From NCBI RefSeq assembly GCF_051013375.1, contig NZ_CP142125.1: 64,000 nucleotides of DNA. One strand, written 5' to 3'. Both the position numbers and the translations under genes were made by a program. Source of the DNA: Kordia algicida (GTDB taxonomy: Bacteria > Bacteroidota > Bacteroidia > Flavobacteriales > Flavobacteriaceae). Positions within the stretch are counted from its first letter, which is position 1. Each line of letters begins with the position of its first letter. A model generated the notes under the pieces. The model saw only the letters and a program-made list of their open reading frames with translations, did no database searches and was not told where the DNA came from. Shown in pieces: positions 44,733 through 53,508 of this stretch.

Positions 44733-46352
44733 TTATACTTCCAATGAAGTAAACTCAAAAGTAGTCCCGTTGAACAATCCTTTATCACTAAGTTTTAACG
44801 ACGGGATTACTAACAATGCCATAAACGACAAACTCATATATGGCGCTCGTAAAGTGCTTCCCATTTCTTTGGCAAGTTTGTCCAACTCGGCGTACTCCTC
44901 GCCTATTTCCCAACCAGTTTTATCACTCATAATTCCAGCAACAGGTAAGGAAACAACCTTTTCATCTTTTTCAGAAACGGCACAAATGCCGCCTTTATTC
45001 TCAATGAGTAAATTTACCGCTTTGCAAATAGCTTCATCCGAAACACCAACGGCAATAATATTATGTGAATCGTGCCCAACAGAGGAAGCTATTGCGCCTT
45101 CTTTCAATCCAAAATTCTTTATAAAAGCCATCGCTGGCACTTCATCTTGATAACGATTTACAACGGTCATTTTCAAAATATCTTCTGCGGTATTTGAGAC
45201 CAAATTTCCATCTTCGACCAAATTATCCAAAATTAATTCGTTGGTTACCAATTCACCATCTAAAGCTTCTATCACGCGGATTTTACTTTTCGTGGCTTTG
45301 ACCTGAAAATCAACCACATTCTTTGCAGAAGTATTGAAGTTATTGAGTATTTCAAACGGCACGCTGTCTATATGTGAAGTTTCCCCAGAAGCAACTCGGA
45401 TGCCGTTAATGTAGGTTTCCAATACCTTAAAATTGGTTAAATCTTCCAGCACAACGAAATCGGCTGCATCGCCTTTTTGCAACTGTCCGACGTCCAACTT
45501 ATAATGTTCTACAGGATTTACACAAGCAACTTGCAACACCTTAAAAATATCATTTCCTTTCGCAACTGCTCGTGCGCACAATTGGTTGATATGTCCCAAT
45601 AACAAATCATCAGGATGTTTATCGTCTGAGCAAAACATCATTTCTGCATAATGTTCATCTAGCAACGGAATCAATGCTTCAAAATTCTTTGCGGCGCTTC
45701 CTTCACGAATAATCACTTTCATGCCTTTTTGTAGCTTTTCTAACGCTTCATCATAGGTAAAACATTCATGATCGGTAGAAATTCCTGCGGCAATATATTT
45801 ACTAACGTCATCACCGCGTAATCCTGGCGCATGTCCATCCACAGGTTTGTCAAAATGTTTTGCCCAAGCAATTTTTTTTAACACTTCTGCATCATCAAAC
45901 AACACTCCGGGATAATTCATCATTTCTGCCAAATACTTAATCTCAGGTTTTGCCAACAATTCTTTAATATCATCTGAATCAATCACAGCGCCAGCCGATT
46001 CAAAACTTGTCGCAGGAACGCAAGAAGGCGCACCAAAGTTGAACTTAAACGGAACTTTCTTTCCATTTTCAATCATAAACTCCACACCTGCTTTTCCCAA
46101 CACATTGGCAATCTCATGCGGATCGGAAACCGTAGCAACAGTTCCATGTAAAACTGCCAAACGCGCAAATTCCGAAGGAACCAACATCGAACTTTCAATA
46201 TGAATGTGTGCATCCACAAAACCAGGAATAATATAGGTTTCATTGTCATGATCTTTCTCCAAAATATTGACAATTTTCCCAGCTTCCGCGTGAATTTCTC
46301 CTTTATAAATTCTCTTATTAAAAATGTCTACGATGTTTCCTTGCTTAATCAT
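44733..46352 (-). CDS. ade: Adenine deaminase
   Basis: A 539-residue amidohydrolase converting adenine to hypoxanthine in purine salvage. The metal site is visible: PGFVDAHIHIESSM, TVATVSDPHEIANVLG, VDGHAPGL, DHECFTYDEA and CSDDKHPDDLL. The C-terminal adenine deaminase domain contains AVGVSDEAICKAVN. Length close to the family norm. Single gene, convergent with the outer-membrane protein and divergent from the RiPP-like gene. Confidence 0.93.
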   Translation of the reverse strand: MIKQGNIVDIFNKRIYKGEIHAEAGKIVNILEKDHDNETYIIPGFVDAHIHIESSMLVPSEFARLAVLHGTVATVSDPHEIANVLGKAGVEFMIENGKKVPFKFNFGAPSCVPATSFESAGAVIDSDDIKELLAKPEIKYLAEMMNYPGVLFDDAEVLKKIAWAKHFDKPVDGHAPGLRGDDVSKYIAAGISTDHECFTYDEALEKLQKGMKVIIREGSAAKNFEALIPLLDEHYAEMMFCSDDKHPDDLLLGHINQLCARAVAKGNDIFKVLQVACVNPVEHYKLDVGQLQKGDAADFVVLEDLTNFKVLETYINGIRVASGETSHIDSVPFEILNNFNTSAKNVVDFQVKATKSKIRVIEALDGELVTNELILDNLVEDGNLVSNTAEDILKMTVVNRYQDEVPAMAFIKNFGLKEGAIASSVGHDSHNIIAVGVSDEAICKAVNLLIENKGGICAVSEKDEKVVSLPVAGIMSDKTGWEIGEEYAELDKLAKEMGSTLRAPYMSLSFMALLVIPSLKLSDKGLFNGTTFEFTSLEV

Positions 46353-46448
46353 TTAATACTAAATTAACGTAAAAACTTACAACAATAAACTTTTACTTAC
46401 GTTACATAAAATACATTAACGAATGTAAAATTTTTAAACGATTAAATT

Positions 46449-46685
46449 ATGAAAAAAAAGAATTTAAGTAAATTAAGCTTAAAAAAGAGCACTGTTTCTG
46501 AGTTGAATAATTCAAGGAAAATCATTGGAGGAGGAGAAAAATCTGAAAGAAGAACTAATTGTGAACTATGTCCTCAAACAGGAACTTGTGCCAACACATG
46601 TGCCAATTGTCCTAGTGATGGCTGCCCTGAACCTACAGAAGGAATATTTTGTTCTCTTAATGTAACTTGTTATATACTTGTTTAA
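46449..46685 (+). CDS. RiPP-like precursor peptide (GG-leader, Cys-rich core)
   Basis: A 78-residue peptide. The leader MKKKNLSKLSLKKSTVSEL followed by a GGG at 27-29 matches the Bacteroidota natural-product precursor type (class I lanthipeptide-like, or 'GG-Bacteroidales') in which a KLxLxKxTI-like helix ends at a double-glycine cleavage site. The core of ~49 residues holds eight cysteines, and Thr and Ser residues that could form thioether rings. No modifying enzyme, protease-transporter or other precursor is nearby, so it is an orphan in this window. Alternatives: a Cys-rich secreted peptide cut by a C39 peptidase without modification, with disulfides. Confidence 0.65.
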   Translation: MKKKNLSKLSLKKSTVSELNNSRKIIGGGEKSERRTNCELCPQTGTCANTCANCPSDGCPEPTEGIFCSLNVTCYILV

Positions 46686-46734
46686 AGATAAGTACTTGAT
46701 TTTCTATTATAAAATTGAGTGCTTAACAAAAATT

Positions 46735-46777
46735 TTATAAAAAAGAAGAAGCCGTTTCAATAAGTTTTGAAACGGCT
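46735..46777 (-). terminator. Terminator of the dipeptidyl peptidase III gene
   Basis: An 11-bp perfect stem AGCCGTTTCAA/TTGAAACGGCT (46750-46760 with 46767-46777), loop of 6, followed on the minus strand by a T-rich tract. It may also slow transcription arriving from the RiPP-like gene. Confidence 0.75.
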
Positions 46778-46800
46778 CTCAAAATAATGTATTTCAAGTT

Positions 46801-48861
46801 TTATTTCCTATCAGACAAGAAGCTATAATTCTTACTGTAATACAACATTTGGTTGTCAAATGCTGCTGGTTGTTTTATTTTGATATCAGTAATTTCGTTT
46901 GCAGTTGCATCCATATCTGGAACTAATACAGGATTTACAAATCCACCATTAGGGTTTGCTTTAAACTGTTCATTACGTTTTAAAACCTCAGCATGAATTT
47001 TTTGATCTACTTTTATTCCATAACCTTCTACCAAAGCGCGTGCTGCTTCAAAATCTCCTTCAGATTTGATACGTTGTGTTTCACGTAATAACTCACCAAA
47101 TAATTCACGAAGTTTTACATAATCTTTGATGTCATAATATGTTTTCCCGTCACGAGTAACTTTTTCAATTACGTTATCTTTTTGTCCTTTTTCAAAAACC
47201 CAAGCAGAAACCCATTGTCTGTTTACCATGTGATCTTCTTCAACATCATCACCAAGTTTTAAACGAACTAATTGCGTCATCAAACCATTTCTGATATATC
47301 CATCATACGCCGCTTTTCCAACACCTTCAGTATCTTCTACCAATCCAAGTTCTTTTAATTTTGGATCCATTAAATAATACAATCCAACCAAATCTGCTCT
47401 ACCTTCTTCTAAAGTTGAAGCATAGTTTTTTAAGGTTTCTTTTGGCTGACCGATACCTGGATTTATTTGACCAGAAGCATGACCAATTACTTCGTGCAAT
47501 GACGTATGTAATTTATCAGCTAATTTTCCATATTTCAATTCTAGTTGTAATTCTTCGTCATCATGTACAAACTCTTTTAATCTTCCAGACCCACCATTTT
47601 GTCCATAAGCATTAATGATGTTTGCTAATGATACTGACTTAGAACCGTGTTCTTGACGAATCCAGTTGTTGTTTGGTAAGTTAACACCAATTGGAGTTTT
47701 TGGTGAAGCATCTCCTGCTTCTCCTGCTACATTAATGGATTTATAAGAAACACCAACTACATTTTTCTTTTTGTGACTATCAATTAATGGAGAATTATCT
47801 TCAAACCATTGTGCATTTTCAGACAAAACTGCCATTTTCTTAGACATATCAACGTCTTTAACTTGTACAATTGTTTCGTACGAACCTCTGTATCCTTTTG
47901 GATCGTTGTATACTTCAATAAATCCGTTAATCCAATCAATATTTCCTTCAGTAGAAGTTGCCCAGGAAATACAGTATTGATCCCAAGTATCTAAGCTTCC
48001 CGTTTTGTAATATTCAATTAGTAAACCTAATGTTTTAGCTTGCTTTTCATTTTCAGCAACTCCTTTTGCTTTTTCCAACCAATAAATAATTTTATCAATT
48101 GCCTCACCATACATTCCGCCAGATTTCCATACTTTCTCTACTAATTTTCCGTTTTCACGAACTAATTTCGAGTTTAACCCTGCTTCAATTGGTCTTCCTT
48201 CTGGACCTTTGTAAGCTGTTTTATAAAATTCTTCAACATCTGCATTGGTAATGTCTGGACCATAAAAATTAACCGCAGAAACCAATACGTTATCTACACC
48301 ATCTTTTTTATTTACCTTCTTATTATCTTTATCGTTAAAGATGACTTCTAAAGCTTCTCCTTGTAATGTTGTATTTGTATCTGTCAACAAACTTTCTAAA
48401 TATGCTTTAGAAAATGCTGGCTTTAATTTATCATTTGAATTATGATGATGAATACCATTTGAAACCCAAACCATTTTTAAGTATTCTTCAAAAGCCTTCC
48501 AATCATCAGACGTTTTATCACCTTCATAATTTACATACACATTTTCCAATGCTTTTCTAATCGTTAAATTATGACGATAGTTTTGATCCCACATAATATC
48601 TCGCCCAGAAAGTCCAGCTTGTGTTAAATAATACACTAGCTTTTTTTCTTTTAAAGTCAATTCATCAAATCCTGGAATTTCATATCTTAAAATATCAACA
48701 TCACCAAATTCTTCTACTTTAAATTCCATTTTTCCATTCTCCGCAACTTCTATAAATTGTGCTTCGTACGGATCTGTCTTACTAACTTCTTCTTTTTTTT
48801 CTGCACAAGAAAATAGCATTCCTGCTGCCAGTGCTAATCCTGCAATCGATTTTAATTTCAT
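46801..48861 (-). CDS. Dipeptidyl peptidase III (M49) lipoprotein
   Basis: A 686-residue zinc exopeptidase that removes dipeptides from peptide N-termini. The M49 zinc motif HEVIGH (HExxGH) lies near residue 453, and the third-ligand motif EEGRADLVGLYYL follows about 50 residues later; the family usually has EECRAD, so a Gly replaces the Cys. The N-terminus is a lipoprotein signal with lipobox LFSC, so it acts in the periplasm or on the surface rather than in the cytoplasm as eukaryotic DPP III does. Normal length; own terminator. Confidence 0.92.
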   Translation of the reverse strand: MKLKSIAGLALAAGMLFSCAEKKEEVSKTDPYEAQFIEVAENGKMEFKVEEFGDVDILRYEIPGFDELTLKEKKLVYYLTQAGLSGRDIMWDQNYRHNLTIRKALENVYVNYEGDKTSDDWKAFEEYLKMVWVSNGIHHHNSNDKLKPAFSKAYLESLLTDTNTTLQGEALEVIFNDKDNKKVNKKDGVDNVLVSAVNFYGPDITNADVEEFYKTAYKGPEGRPIEAGLNSKLVRENGKLVEKVWKSGGMYGEAIDKIIYWLEKAKGVAENEKQAKTLGLLIEYYKTGSLDTWDQYCISWATSTEGNIDWINGFIEVYNDPKGYRGSYETIVQVKDVDMSKKMAVLSENAQWFEDNSPLIDSHKKKNVVGVSYKSINVAGEAGDASPKTPIGVNLPNNNWIRQEHGSKSVSLANIINAYGQNGGSGRLKEFVHDDEELQLELKYGKLADKLHTSLHEVIGHASGQINPGIGQPKETLKNYASTLEEGRADLVGLYYLMDPKLKELGLVEDTEGVGKAAYDGYIRNGLMTQLVRLKLGDDVEEDHMVNRQWVSAWVFEKGQKDNVIEKVTRDGKTYYDIKDYVKLRELFGELLRETQRIKSEGDFEAARALVEGYGIKVDQKIHAEVLKRNEQFKANPNGGFVNPVLVPDMDATANEITDIKIKQPAAFDNQMLYYSKNYSFLSDRK

Positions 48862-49096
48862 TTGTTTGTTTTTATTGTTTTTGTTTTGGTCGAATGTACT
48901 ATATCAAATAGCTTCATTAAATAATGAAATAATTTGGCTACGAGTGTTTTACACGTTTCGTAATATATTTTTAGAAAAACTCAAAGAATTGCAAAATTCT
49001 CAAAAAATCCTCATCATTTTGCCACAAATGTAATCAATTCACTAAAACATTAAAAATTTGTACATTAGCAATACGAACTAATACACCCGAAATAAT

Positions 49097-50143
49097 ATGA
49101 AAATCCTAAAGTACCTATTGCTGTTACTACTTGTACTCGTTGTAGCTGGAGCAATTTATGTAGAAACGAGACCTAGCGACTTTAAAATCTCCCGAAGTAA
49201 AGTCATCAACGCGCCACCTGCCGCCATTTTTAATAATATTAGCGATTTTAAAAATTGGGAAGCTTGGAATCCTTGGATGGAAAAAGATTCTACCATAGTA
49301 GCATCATATCCTGAGCAAACTGCTGGTATTGGCGGTTCTTATAGTTGGACGAGTAAAGATGGACCTGGAAGAATGAAAAACTTATCAATGGTAGCCAACA
49401 AATCACTTGAACAAGAGTTACAATTTGCTGATTATGATCCAAATAAAGTAACTTGGAAACTCGAAGAAGTTGAAGAAGGAACTAAAGTCACTTGGACGAT
49501 GAGTGGAGAAAATTCCCCTTTTATGTTTAAAATGTTTGCCGCATTATATGGCGGAATGGATAATATGATTGGTCCTGACTACGAAAAAGGACTCGAAAAT
49601 TTAAATAACGTTATGACAGAATATATGAAAAACAACCCAATACCAACATTCCGATTAGGCGAAATTTCACAACATGAAGGTTCTGCTAAGCAATTTACAG
49701 GATATTACCAGAAAACCTCAACAGAGACAAGTCCTGAAGAAATGACAAAATTATTTATGCAATTCATGCCAAAAGCTGGACAATATGCTGCTGCAAATAA
49801 ATTAGAAAATTACACGCCAGGAGCATTATACATAAAATGGGATGAAGAAACCAAAGAAGCTGAATTTTATATTGGACTTCTCTTAGATAACGATACAGCA
49901 ATTCCTGATGCGGACGGAATGACAAAAAGTATTATTCCTGCTGGAAAAGTTATAAAAATTTCAAAATTTGGTCCGTATGGAATTGGCGATATGGAAGCGC
50001 ACATGAAGATTGCCACTTACATGAACGAAAATAAATTAGTACCTGCAGGACCTGTCTGGGAATTGTATGTAAACGATCCTACAACGGTAAAGCCTGAGGA
50101 TGTACAAACTGATATCTACTATTTGGTAAAAACTGCTGAGTAA
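49097..50143 (+). CDS. SRPBCC domain plus GyrI-like effector-binding domain, membrane-anchored
   Basis: A 348-residue protein. Residues 1-24 form a single hydrophobic helix (LLLLLLVLVVAGAIYVE). Residues ~28-180 are an SRPBCC (polyketide cyclase-like) hydrophobic-pocket domain (KVINAPPAAIFNNISDFKNWEAWNPW is its usual opening, split here as ISDF and NPWME). Residues ~183-348 are a GyrI-like/BacR small-molecule binding domain (GPYGIGDMEAHMK, YYLVK end). Both fold types bind small hydrophobic ligands; the actual ligand is unknown. Ends in a strong terminator just before crcB. Confidence 0.82.
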   Translation: MKILKYLLLLLLVLVVAGAIYVETRPSDFKISRSKVINAPPAAIFNNISDFKNWEAWNPWMEKDSTIVASYPEQTAGIGGSYSWTSKDGPGRMKNLSMVANKSLEQELQFADYDPNKVTWKLEEVEEGTKVTWTMSGENSPFMFKMFAALYGGMDNMIGPDYEKGLENLNNVMTEYMKNNPIPTFRLGEISQHEGSAKQFTGYYQKTSTETSPEEMTKLFMQFMPKAGQYAAANKLENYTPGALYIKWDEETKEAEFYIGLLLDNDTAIPDADGMTKSIIPAGKVIKISKFGPYGIGDMEAHMKIATYMNENKLVPAGPVWELYVNDPTTVKPEDVQTDIYYLVKTAE

Positions 50144-50163
50144 AAAATTTTAAAACCTTTATG

Positions 50164-50215
50164 AAGATTGTCTAAACTGTATTCAAAATGATTACTTTTA
50201 GACAATCTTTTTATT
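50164..50215 (+). terminator. Rho-independent terminator before crcB
   Basis: A 13-bp perfect stem AAGATTGTCTAAA/TTTAGACAATCTT (50164-50176 with 50197-50209), loop of 20, then a T-rich tract. It ends 12 bases before the crcB ATG, so it also lies within the crcB leader. Confidence 0.75.
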
Positions 50216-50226
50216 TTTAGCAACAT

Positions 50227-50598
50227 ATGAAAGCACTTTTATTGGTTTTCCTTGGCGGAGGATTTGGAAGCACCTTGCGTTTTCTATTAGGAAAATATTT
50301 GAATAGTTCTGCAACAGGAATTCCCTACGGAACGTTTGCCGCAAACATTTTGGGAAGTCTATTGATTGGAATTATTTTAGGAATGGCTGCTAAAAATCAA
50401 GCGATCAATCAGCAACATACCTTATTACTTGCTACGGGTTTTTGTGGTGGCTTTACCACGTTTTCAACGTTTGCGTATGAAAATCATGTCTTCTTAAAAT
50501 CTGGAGATTTCATGACCTTCTTTCTGTATACAATTGCAAGTTTTGTAATTGGTTTTGCGGCAGTTTTCTTAGGAATGTTTGTGGTTAAATATTTTTAA
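50227..50598 (+). CDS. crcB: Fluoride efflux channel CrcB/Fluc
   Basis: A 123-residue dual-topology membrane protein forming fluoride channels. Four helices are predicted; GGGFGSTLRFLLGKYL near 10, GTFAANILGSLLIG near 37 and GFCGGFTTFSTFAYE near 74 carry the conserved residues, including the FSTF phenylalanines. Normal length. No fluoride riboswitch is visible upstream; instead a terminator hairpin occupies the leader. Confidence 0.93.
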   Translation: MKALLLVFLGGGFGSTLRFLLGKYLNSSATGIPYGTFAANILGSLLIGIILGMAAKNQAINQQHTLLLATGFCGGFTTFSTFAYENHVFLKSGDFMTFFLYTIASFVIGFAAVFLGMFVVKYF

Positions 50599-50620
50599 CC
50601 GAAAAAGACAAGCCTGAAAA

Positions 50621-51226
50621 TTAATGTTTCTTGTAAGCTTTCACGCCAGCTTTTACTTCCGTTTTCATAAAATTGACTCTTGGTGGCACAGGACATGAAT
50701 AACGATCACTGTATGCACAGTATGGATTGTATGCTTTGTTAAAATCAATTTCTAATGTATTCCCTGATGGAATTTTAACATCAATATAACGTCCGCCGCC
50801 ATAACTTTCAAATCCGTTGGTTTCATCTGTAAATGGCAAAAATAAATCGTCTTTATATTTCGGATCTTTATTCGGATCTTGACTTTGATATACTTCTAAT
50901 GAGAACTCTTTTCCGTTCAGTTTAAAAGTTGCAATTCCGTAGCATTTATAAATTGGCGTTCGCGAGGTAGATGTTTTCATTTTGAATGATTTTGCATCTG
51001 GCGTCAACTTAAAACTTGCCGTAACTTTATATGCTTCATCTACAGGAAAAAATTCTAATGCTTTAAATGTTTTTAAATCTTTAGGTGTCAATGGTGATTT
51101 GGTAGCATCTTTAAATTCTGAATTTAATTCTCGCTGAAAATCAGTTTCTCCAACAAGCATTCTTTTTTCTTGCGCACAACTCACAGTCAACATTAAAACA
51201 CACAAAATCAAGCAAATATTTTTCAT
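50621..51226 (-). CDS. DUF1684 family lipoprotein
   Basis: A 201-residue lipoprotein (LTVSC lipobox). The DUF1684 hallmarks are present: the SPLTPKDLKTFKALEFFP segment and the YGGGRYIDVKIP ... FNKAYNPYCAYSDRYSCPVPP block, which has conserved Cys and Pro residues. Role unknown; the family is common as periplasmic lipoproteins. Convergent with crcB. Confidence 0.85.
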   Translation of the reverse strand: MKNICLILCVLMLTVSCAQEKRMLVGETDFQRELNSEFKDATKSPLTPKDLKTFKALEFFPVDEAYKVTASFKLTPDAKSFKMKTSTSRTPIYKCYGIATFKLNGKEFSLEVYQSQDPNKDPKYKDDLFLPFTDETNGFESYGGGRYIDVKIPSGNTLEIDFNKAYNPYCAYSDRYSCPVPPRVNFMKTEVKAGVKAYKKH

Positions 51227-51360
51227 CGTTTACGATTCAATTTAATTAAACAATTTCTGAGACAGAATAATTCCAAAAATACAATTTGTCATTAAATAAT
51301 TGAAGATTTTTATTATTTGTATCCTTTTTTTATGTAGTTTTGAATCAAATCATAGAAATA
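51227..51360. other. Divergent promoter region
   Basis: Spacer between the DUF1684 gene and the leader ORF of the MFS operon; apart from the promoter listed separately nothing is seen. Confidence 0.5.
51316..51342 (+). promoter_or_regulatory. Promoter of the leader ORF and MFS-VOC operon
   Basis: TAGTTTTG at 51335-51342 matches TAnnTTTG, with TTTG at 51316-51319 upstream at a rather short 15-base spacing. The leader ATG follows at 51361. Confidence 0.5.
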
Positions 51361-51438
51361 ATGACAATTACCACAGTAAATAAGTATGTACAAAGATCTT
51401 CTTGGATAAGGAGTTCGGATGCTTATATATTGTGCTGA
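51361..51438 (+). CDS. Putative 25-codon leader peptide (attenuator)
   Basis: ATG at 51361, 25 codons, TGA at 51436-51438: MTITTVNKYVQRSSWIRSSD followed by AYILC. It lies between a TAnnTTTG promoter and a strong terminator, with the MFS transporter gene 115 bases downstream. The bases coding for its codons 19-20 (TCGGAT) can pair with the left arm of the terminator (GTCCGA), offering an alternative fold. This is the arrangement of ribosome-mediated attenuation of drug efflux genes: a stalled ribosome in the leader frees the downstream gene. Function is inferred from position and structure only. Confidence 0.5.
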   Translation: MTITTVNKYVQRSSWIRSSDAYILC

Positions 51439-51463
51439 TATAGATATCACATAATACAATTGT

Positions 51464-51496
51464 AAAAGTCCGACTTCACCGTCGGACTTTTTTATT
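51464..51496 (+). terminator. Rho-independent terminator inside the MFS leader
   Basis: An 11-bp perfect stem AAAAGTCCGAC/GTCGGACTTTT (51464-51474 with 51481-51491), loop TTCACC, then T run. It ends about 60 bases before the transporter ATG and follows the 25-codon ORF, so it should be conditional. Confidence 0.85.
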
Positions 51497-51553
51497 TTAA
51501 CAATATTTCAAAATCAAAAAACTACCAATATTAACCAACCAAAAATACGAATC

Positions 51554-52765
51554 ATGAAAAAAATGTATATCAATTACATGGCTTCATTTAAAGGATTATC
51601 AAAAGAAATATGGTTTCTTTCGCTTATTTCGCTTGTAAACAGAGCTGGAACAATGGTTATTCCGTTTTTGTCATTGTATTTAAAAAAAGATATGGGACTC
51701 ACAGAAACGGATATCGGTTCTATTTTTGCTTTCTTCGGAATTGGCTCTGTGATTGGCTCATGGCTTGGAGGAAAACTGACAGATATTTTCGGTTTTTATA
51801 AAATAATGATTACCAGCCTTTTCTTAACAGGAATGTGTTTTATTGCACTACAATACATAGATTCTTTTTGGGGATTTTGTATTGCTATCTTAATCACAAT
51901 GTCTATTGCAGACACTTTCAGACCTGCTATTTTTGTAGCGATAAAAGCTTATAGCAAACCCGAAAATCAAACAAGATCTGTTGGTTTGATACGACTTGCT
52001 ATTAATGCAGGTATGGGAATTGGACCTACGTTAGCTGGTTTAATCATAGTCACTCAAGGATACAATTTATTATTTTGGATTGATGGCATTACCTGTATTA
52101 TAGCCATTTTGTTATTTGCCTATTTAGTAAAAGATCCTAAAGTAAAACCATCAGACATACGTGATAAGCATAACAATTTAGACAAAAACATCGTATATAA
52201 AGACATTTCTTTTTGGATTCATTCTTTTATTTGTTTTCTTTTTGGGATGGCTTTTTTTCAGTTATTCACAACCATACCATTATATTATGATGAGGTATTT
52301 CACCTTAATGAATTTAAAATTGGAATCCTTTTATTTCTGAATGTAGCAATTATTGTAGTGTTTGAAATGCCACTTCTTAATTATTTAGAGAAACAACGAA
52401 TTCCTATTGTAAAATATATCATAATGTCTTGTATATTACTTACAGTTAGCTTTTTAGTAATGTACCAAAATTTCTGGATTGGAATTTTGATTATAAGTAT
52501 TATTCTTATGACACTCAGTGAAATGCTAGGCTTTCCGTACACAAACAGATATGCCTTAAATAGAGCTAAAGATGGTCTTGAAGGTAGTTATATGGCGATG
52601 TATGCGATGTCCTTTTCTATAGCACACATTTTCAGCCCGAAAATAGGATTTGATATTGTTGAAAAGTTTGGATATCAAGCAAACTGGTTGGTTAGTGGAT
52701 TGTATGGAGTTATTGGAATTATACTAGCTATTTGGTTGAGTAAACGAACACAAAAAGGATTGTAA
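51554..52765 (+). CDS. MFS efflux-type transporter
   Basis: A 403-residue permease with 12 predicted helices. The first half carries GSWLGGKLTDIFGFYKIM (the loop 2-3 G-x-x-x-D-R-x-G-like motif) and RLAINAGMGIGPTLAG (motif C-like), features of the DHA1 drug:H+ antiporter group such as MdtH/YceL. A solute cannot be named. It is preceded by a leader ORF and terminator, suggesting induction at the transcriptional level, and one base separates it from a VOC-fold gene that may be co-regulated. The ATG at 51554 is used; an alternative Met at residue 4 or 9 is possible. Confidence 0.85.
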   Translation: MKKMYINYMASFKGLSKEIWFLSLISLVNRAGTMVIPFLSLYLKKDMGLTETDIGSIFAFFGIGSVIGSWLGGKLTDIFGFYKIMITSLFLTGMCFIALQYIDSFWGFCIAILITMSIADTFRPAIFVAIKAYSKPENQTRSVGLIRLAINAGMGIGPTLAGLIIVTQGYNLLFWIDGITCIIAILLFAYLVKDPKVKPSDIRDKHNNLDKNIVYKDISFWIHSFICFLFGMAFFQLFTTIPLYYDEVFHLNEFKIGILLFLNVAIIVVFEMPLLNYLEKQRIPIVKYIIMSCILLTVSFLVMYQNFWIGILIISIILMTLSEMLGFPYTNRYALNRAKDGLEGSYMAMYAMSFSIAHIFSPKIGFDIVEKFGYQANWLVSGLYGVIGIILAIWLSKRTQKGL

Positions 52766-52766
52766 T

Positions 52767-53147
52767 ATGAATTTAAATCAAGTAACTATTTCGTCAACAG
52801 ATGTTGCCAAAGCAACAAAATTTTATAAAAAACTAGGATTGCGTCTTATTGTAGACGCACTTCCTAGATATGTTCGTTTTGAATGTCCCGACGGCGAGGC
52901 AACTTTTTCAATTCATCATGTTGAAAAAATGTCTGAAAGCCATAATATTACTTTGTATTTTGAGAATGCTACTTTAGATGAAAAAGTTATTGAATTACAA
53001 GCAAAAGGCATTAACTTTATCAGTTTACCAGAAGATAAATCATGGAATTGGCGAGAAGCACATTTACATGATTTAGATGGAAACAAATTGATTCTGTTTA
53101 AAGCTGGTAAAGACAGAAAGAATCCGCCGTGGCGAGTTGATGGTTAG
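52767..53147 (+). CDS. VOC family (glyoxalase/bleomycin-resistance fold) protein
   Basis: A 126-residue single-domain vicinal oxygen chelate protein: repeats of beta-alpha-beta-beta-beta, with SSTDVAKATKFYKKLGLRL at the start, TFSIHHVE in the middle and WREAHLHDLDGNKLILF at the end, where the metal-binding His and Glu of the fold lie. Members include glyoxalase I, thiol transferases and antibiotic-binding proteins; the partnership with an efflux pump hints at resistance. It starts one base after the transporter stop. Confidence 0.85.
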   Translation: MNLNQVTISSTDVAKATKFYKKLGLRLIVDALPRYVRFECPDGEATFSIHHVEKMSESHNITLYFENATLDEKVIELQAKGINFISLPEDKSWNWREAHLHDLDGNKLILFKAGKDRKNPPWRVDG

Positions 53148-53506
53148 TTTCGCTTCGCTCAATTCAAGGATTCAAGGTTGTTTCGATTTTAAGTTGTGAT
53201 ATATAAAGAAGCATGTTCTTTTGTGAATTAACTTATTGCTTTTACATCTTCAATTATAAAGTTCAACTTTGGAAACTTTGCTGTTAGAATTGTTAAACAA
53301 ATTTTATTGTTTTCTCTACGTGTTAACGCTGTAAAGATTAAGTAATTCGTAGATACTTTACGCATATGCAATTTAAAGTAAATTGCTACCTTCGCAAGAA
53401 TGACAAGCATATAATTAAACAAGCAATGTGATTCAAAAGCGTTCACCTTGAACGAAGTCGAAAAGAAGCGATCCAAAAATGAAAAAGATAGCTGAGCTTG
53501 TCGAAG
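53148..53506. other. 359-base stretch with fragments of interspersed repeats
   Basis: No supported gene; a minus-strand frame of 82 codons (53228-53476) reads through repeat-like sequence. Pieces recognised: GAACGAAGTCGAA near 53450, GAGCTTGTCGAAG near 53494 and an inverted copy of the TCATTCyTGCGAAGG element at 53386-53406. These are common in flavobacterial intergenic regions. Confidence 0.55.
53386..53406. repeat. Interspersed repeat fragment (inverted copy)
   Basis: The minus strand reads TGTCATTCTTGCGAAGGTAG, close to the copy at 44696-44718. Confidence 0.45.
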
Positions 53507-53508
53507 CT
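53476..53508 (-). terminator. Possible terminator formed by a CTTCGACAAGCTCAG repeat
   Basis: Hairpin AGCTT/AAGCT (53495-53499 with 53504-53508) followed on the minus strand by a T-rich run. It overlaps the kdnB stop codon. The repeat may serve as terminator of the kdnB-CAT-HAD-kdsB operon. Confidence 0.4.

Noticed and set aside
50144..50226. Fluoride riboswitch before crcB
   Set aside because: The GGCGAUGG-type core and pseudoknot of that riboswitch are not present; the region is a terminator hairpin for the preceding gene.
53228..53476. Minus-strand open frame of 82 codons after the VOC gene
   Set aside because: It reads through interspersed repeat fragments and shows no domain; probably remnants.
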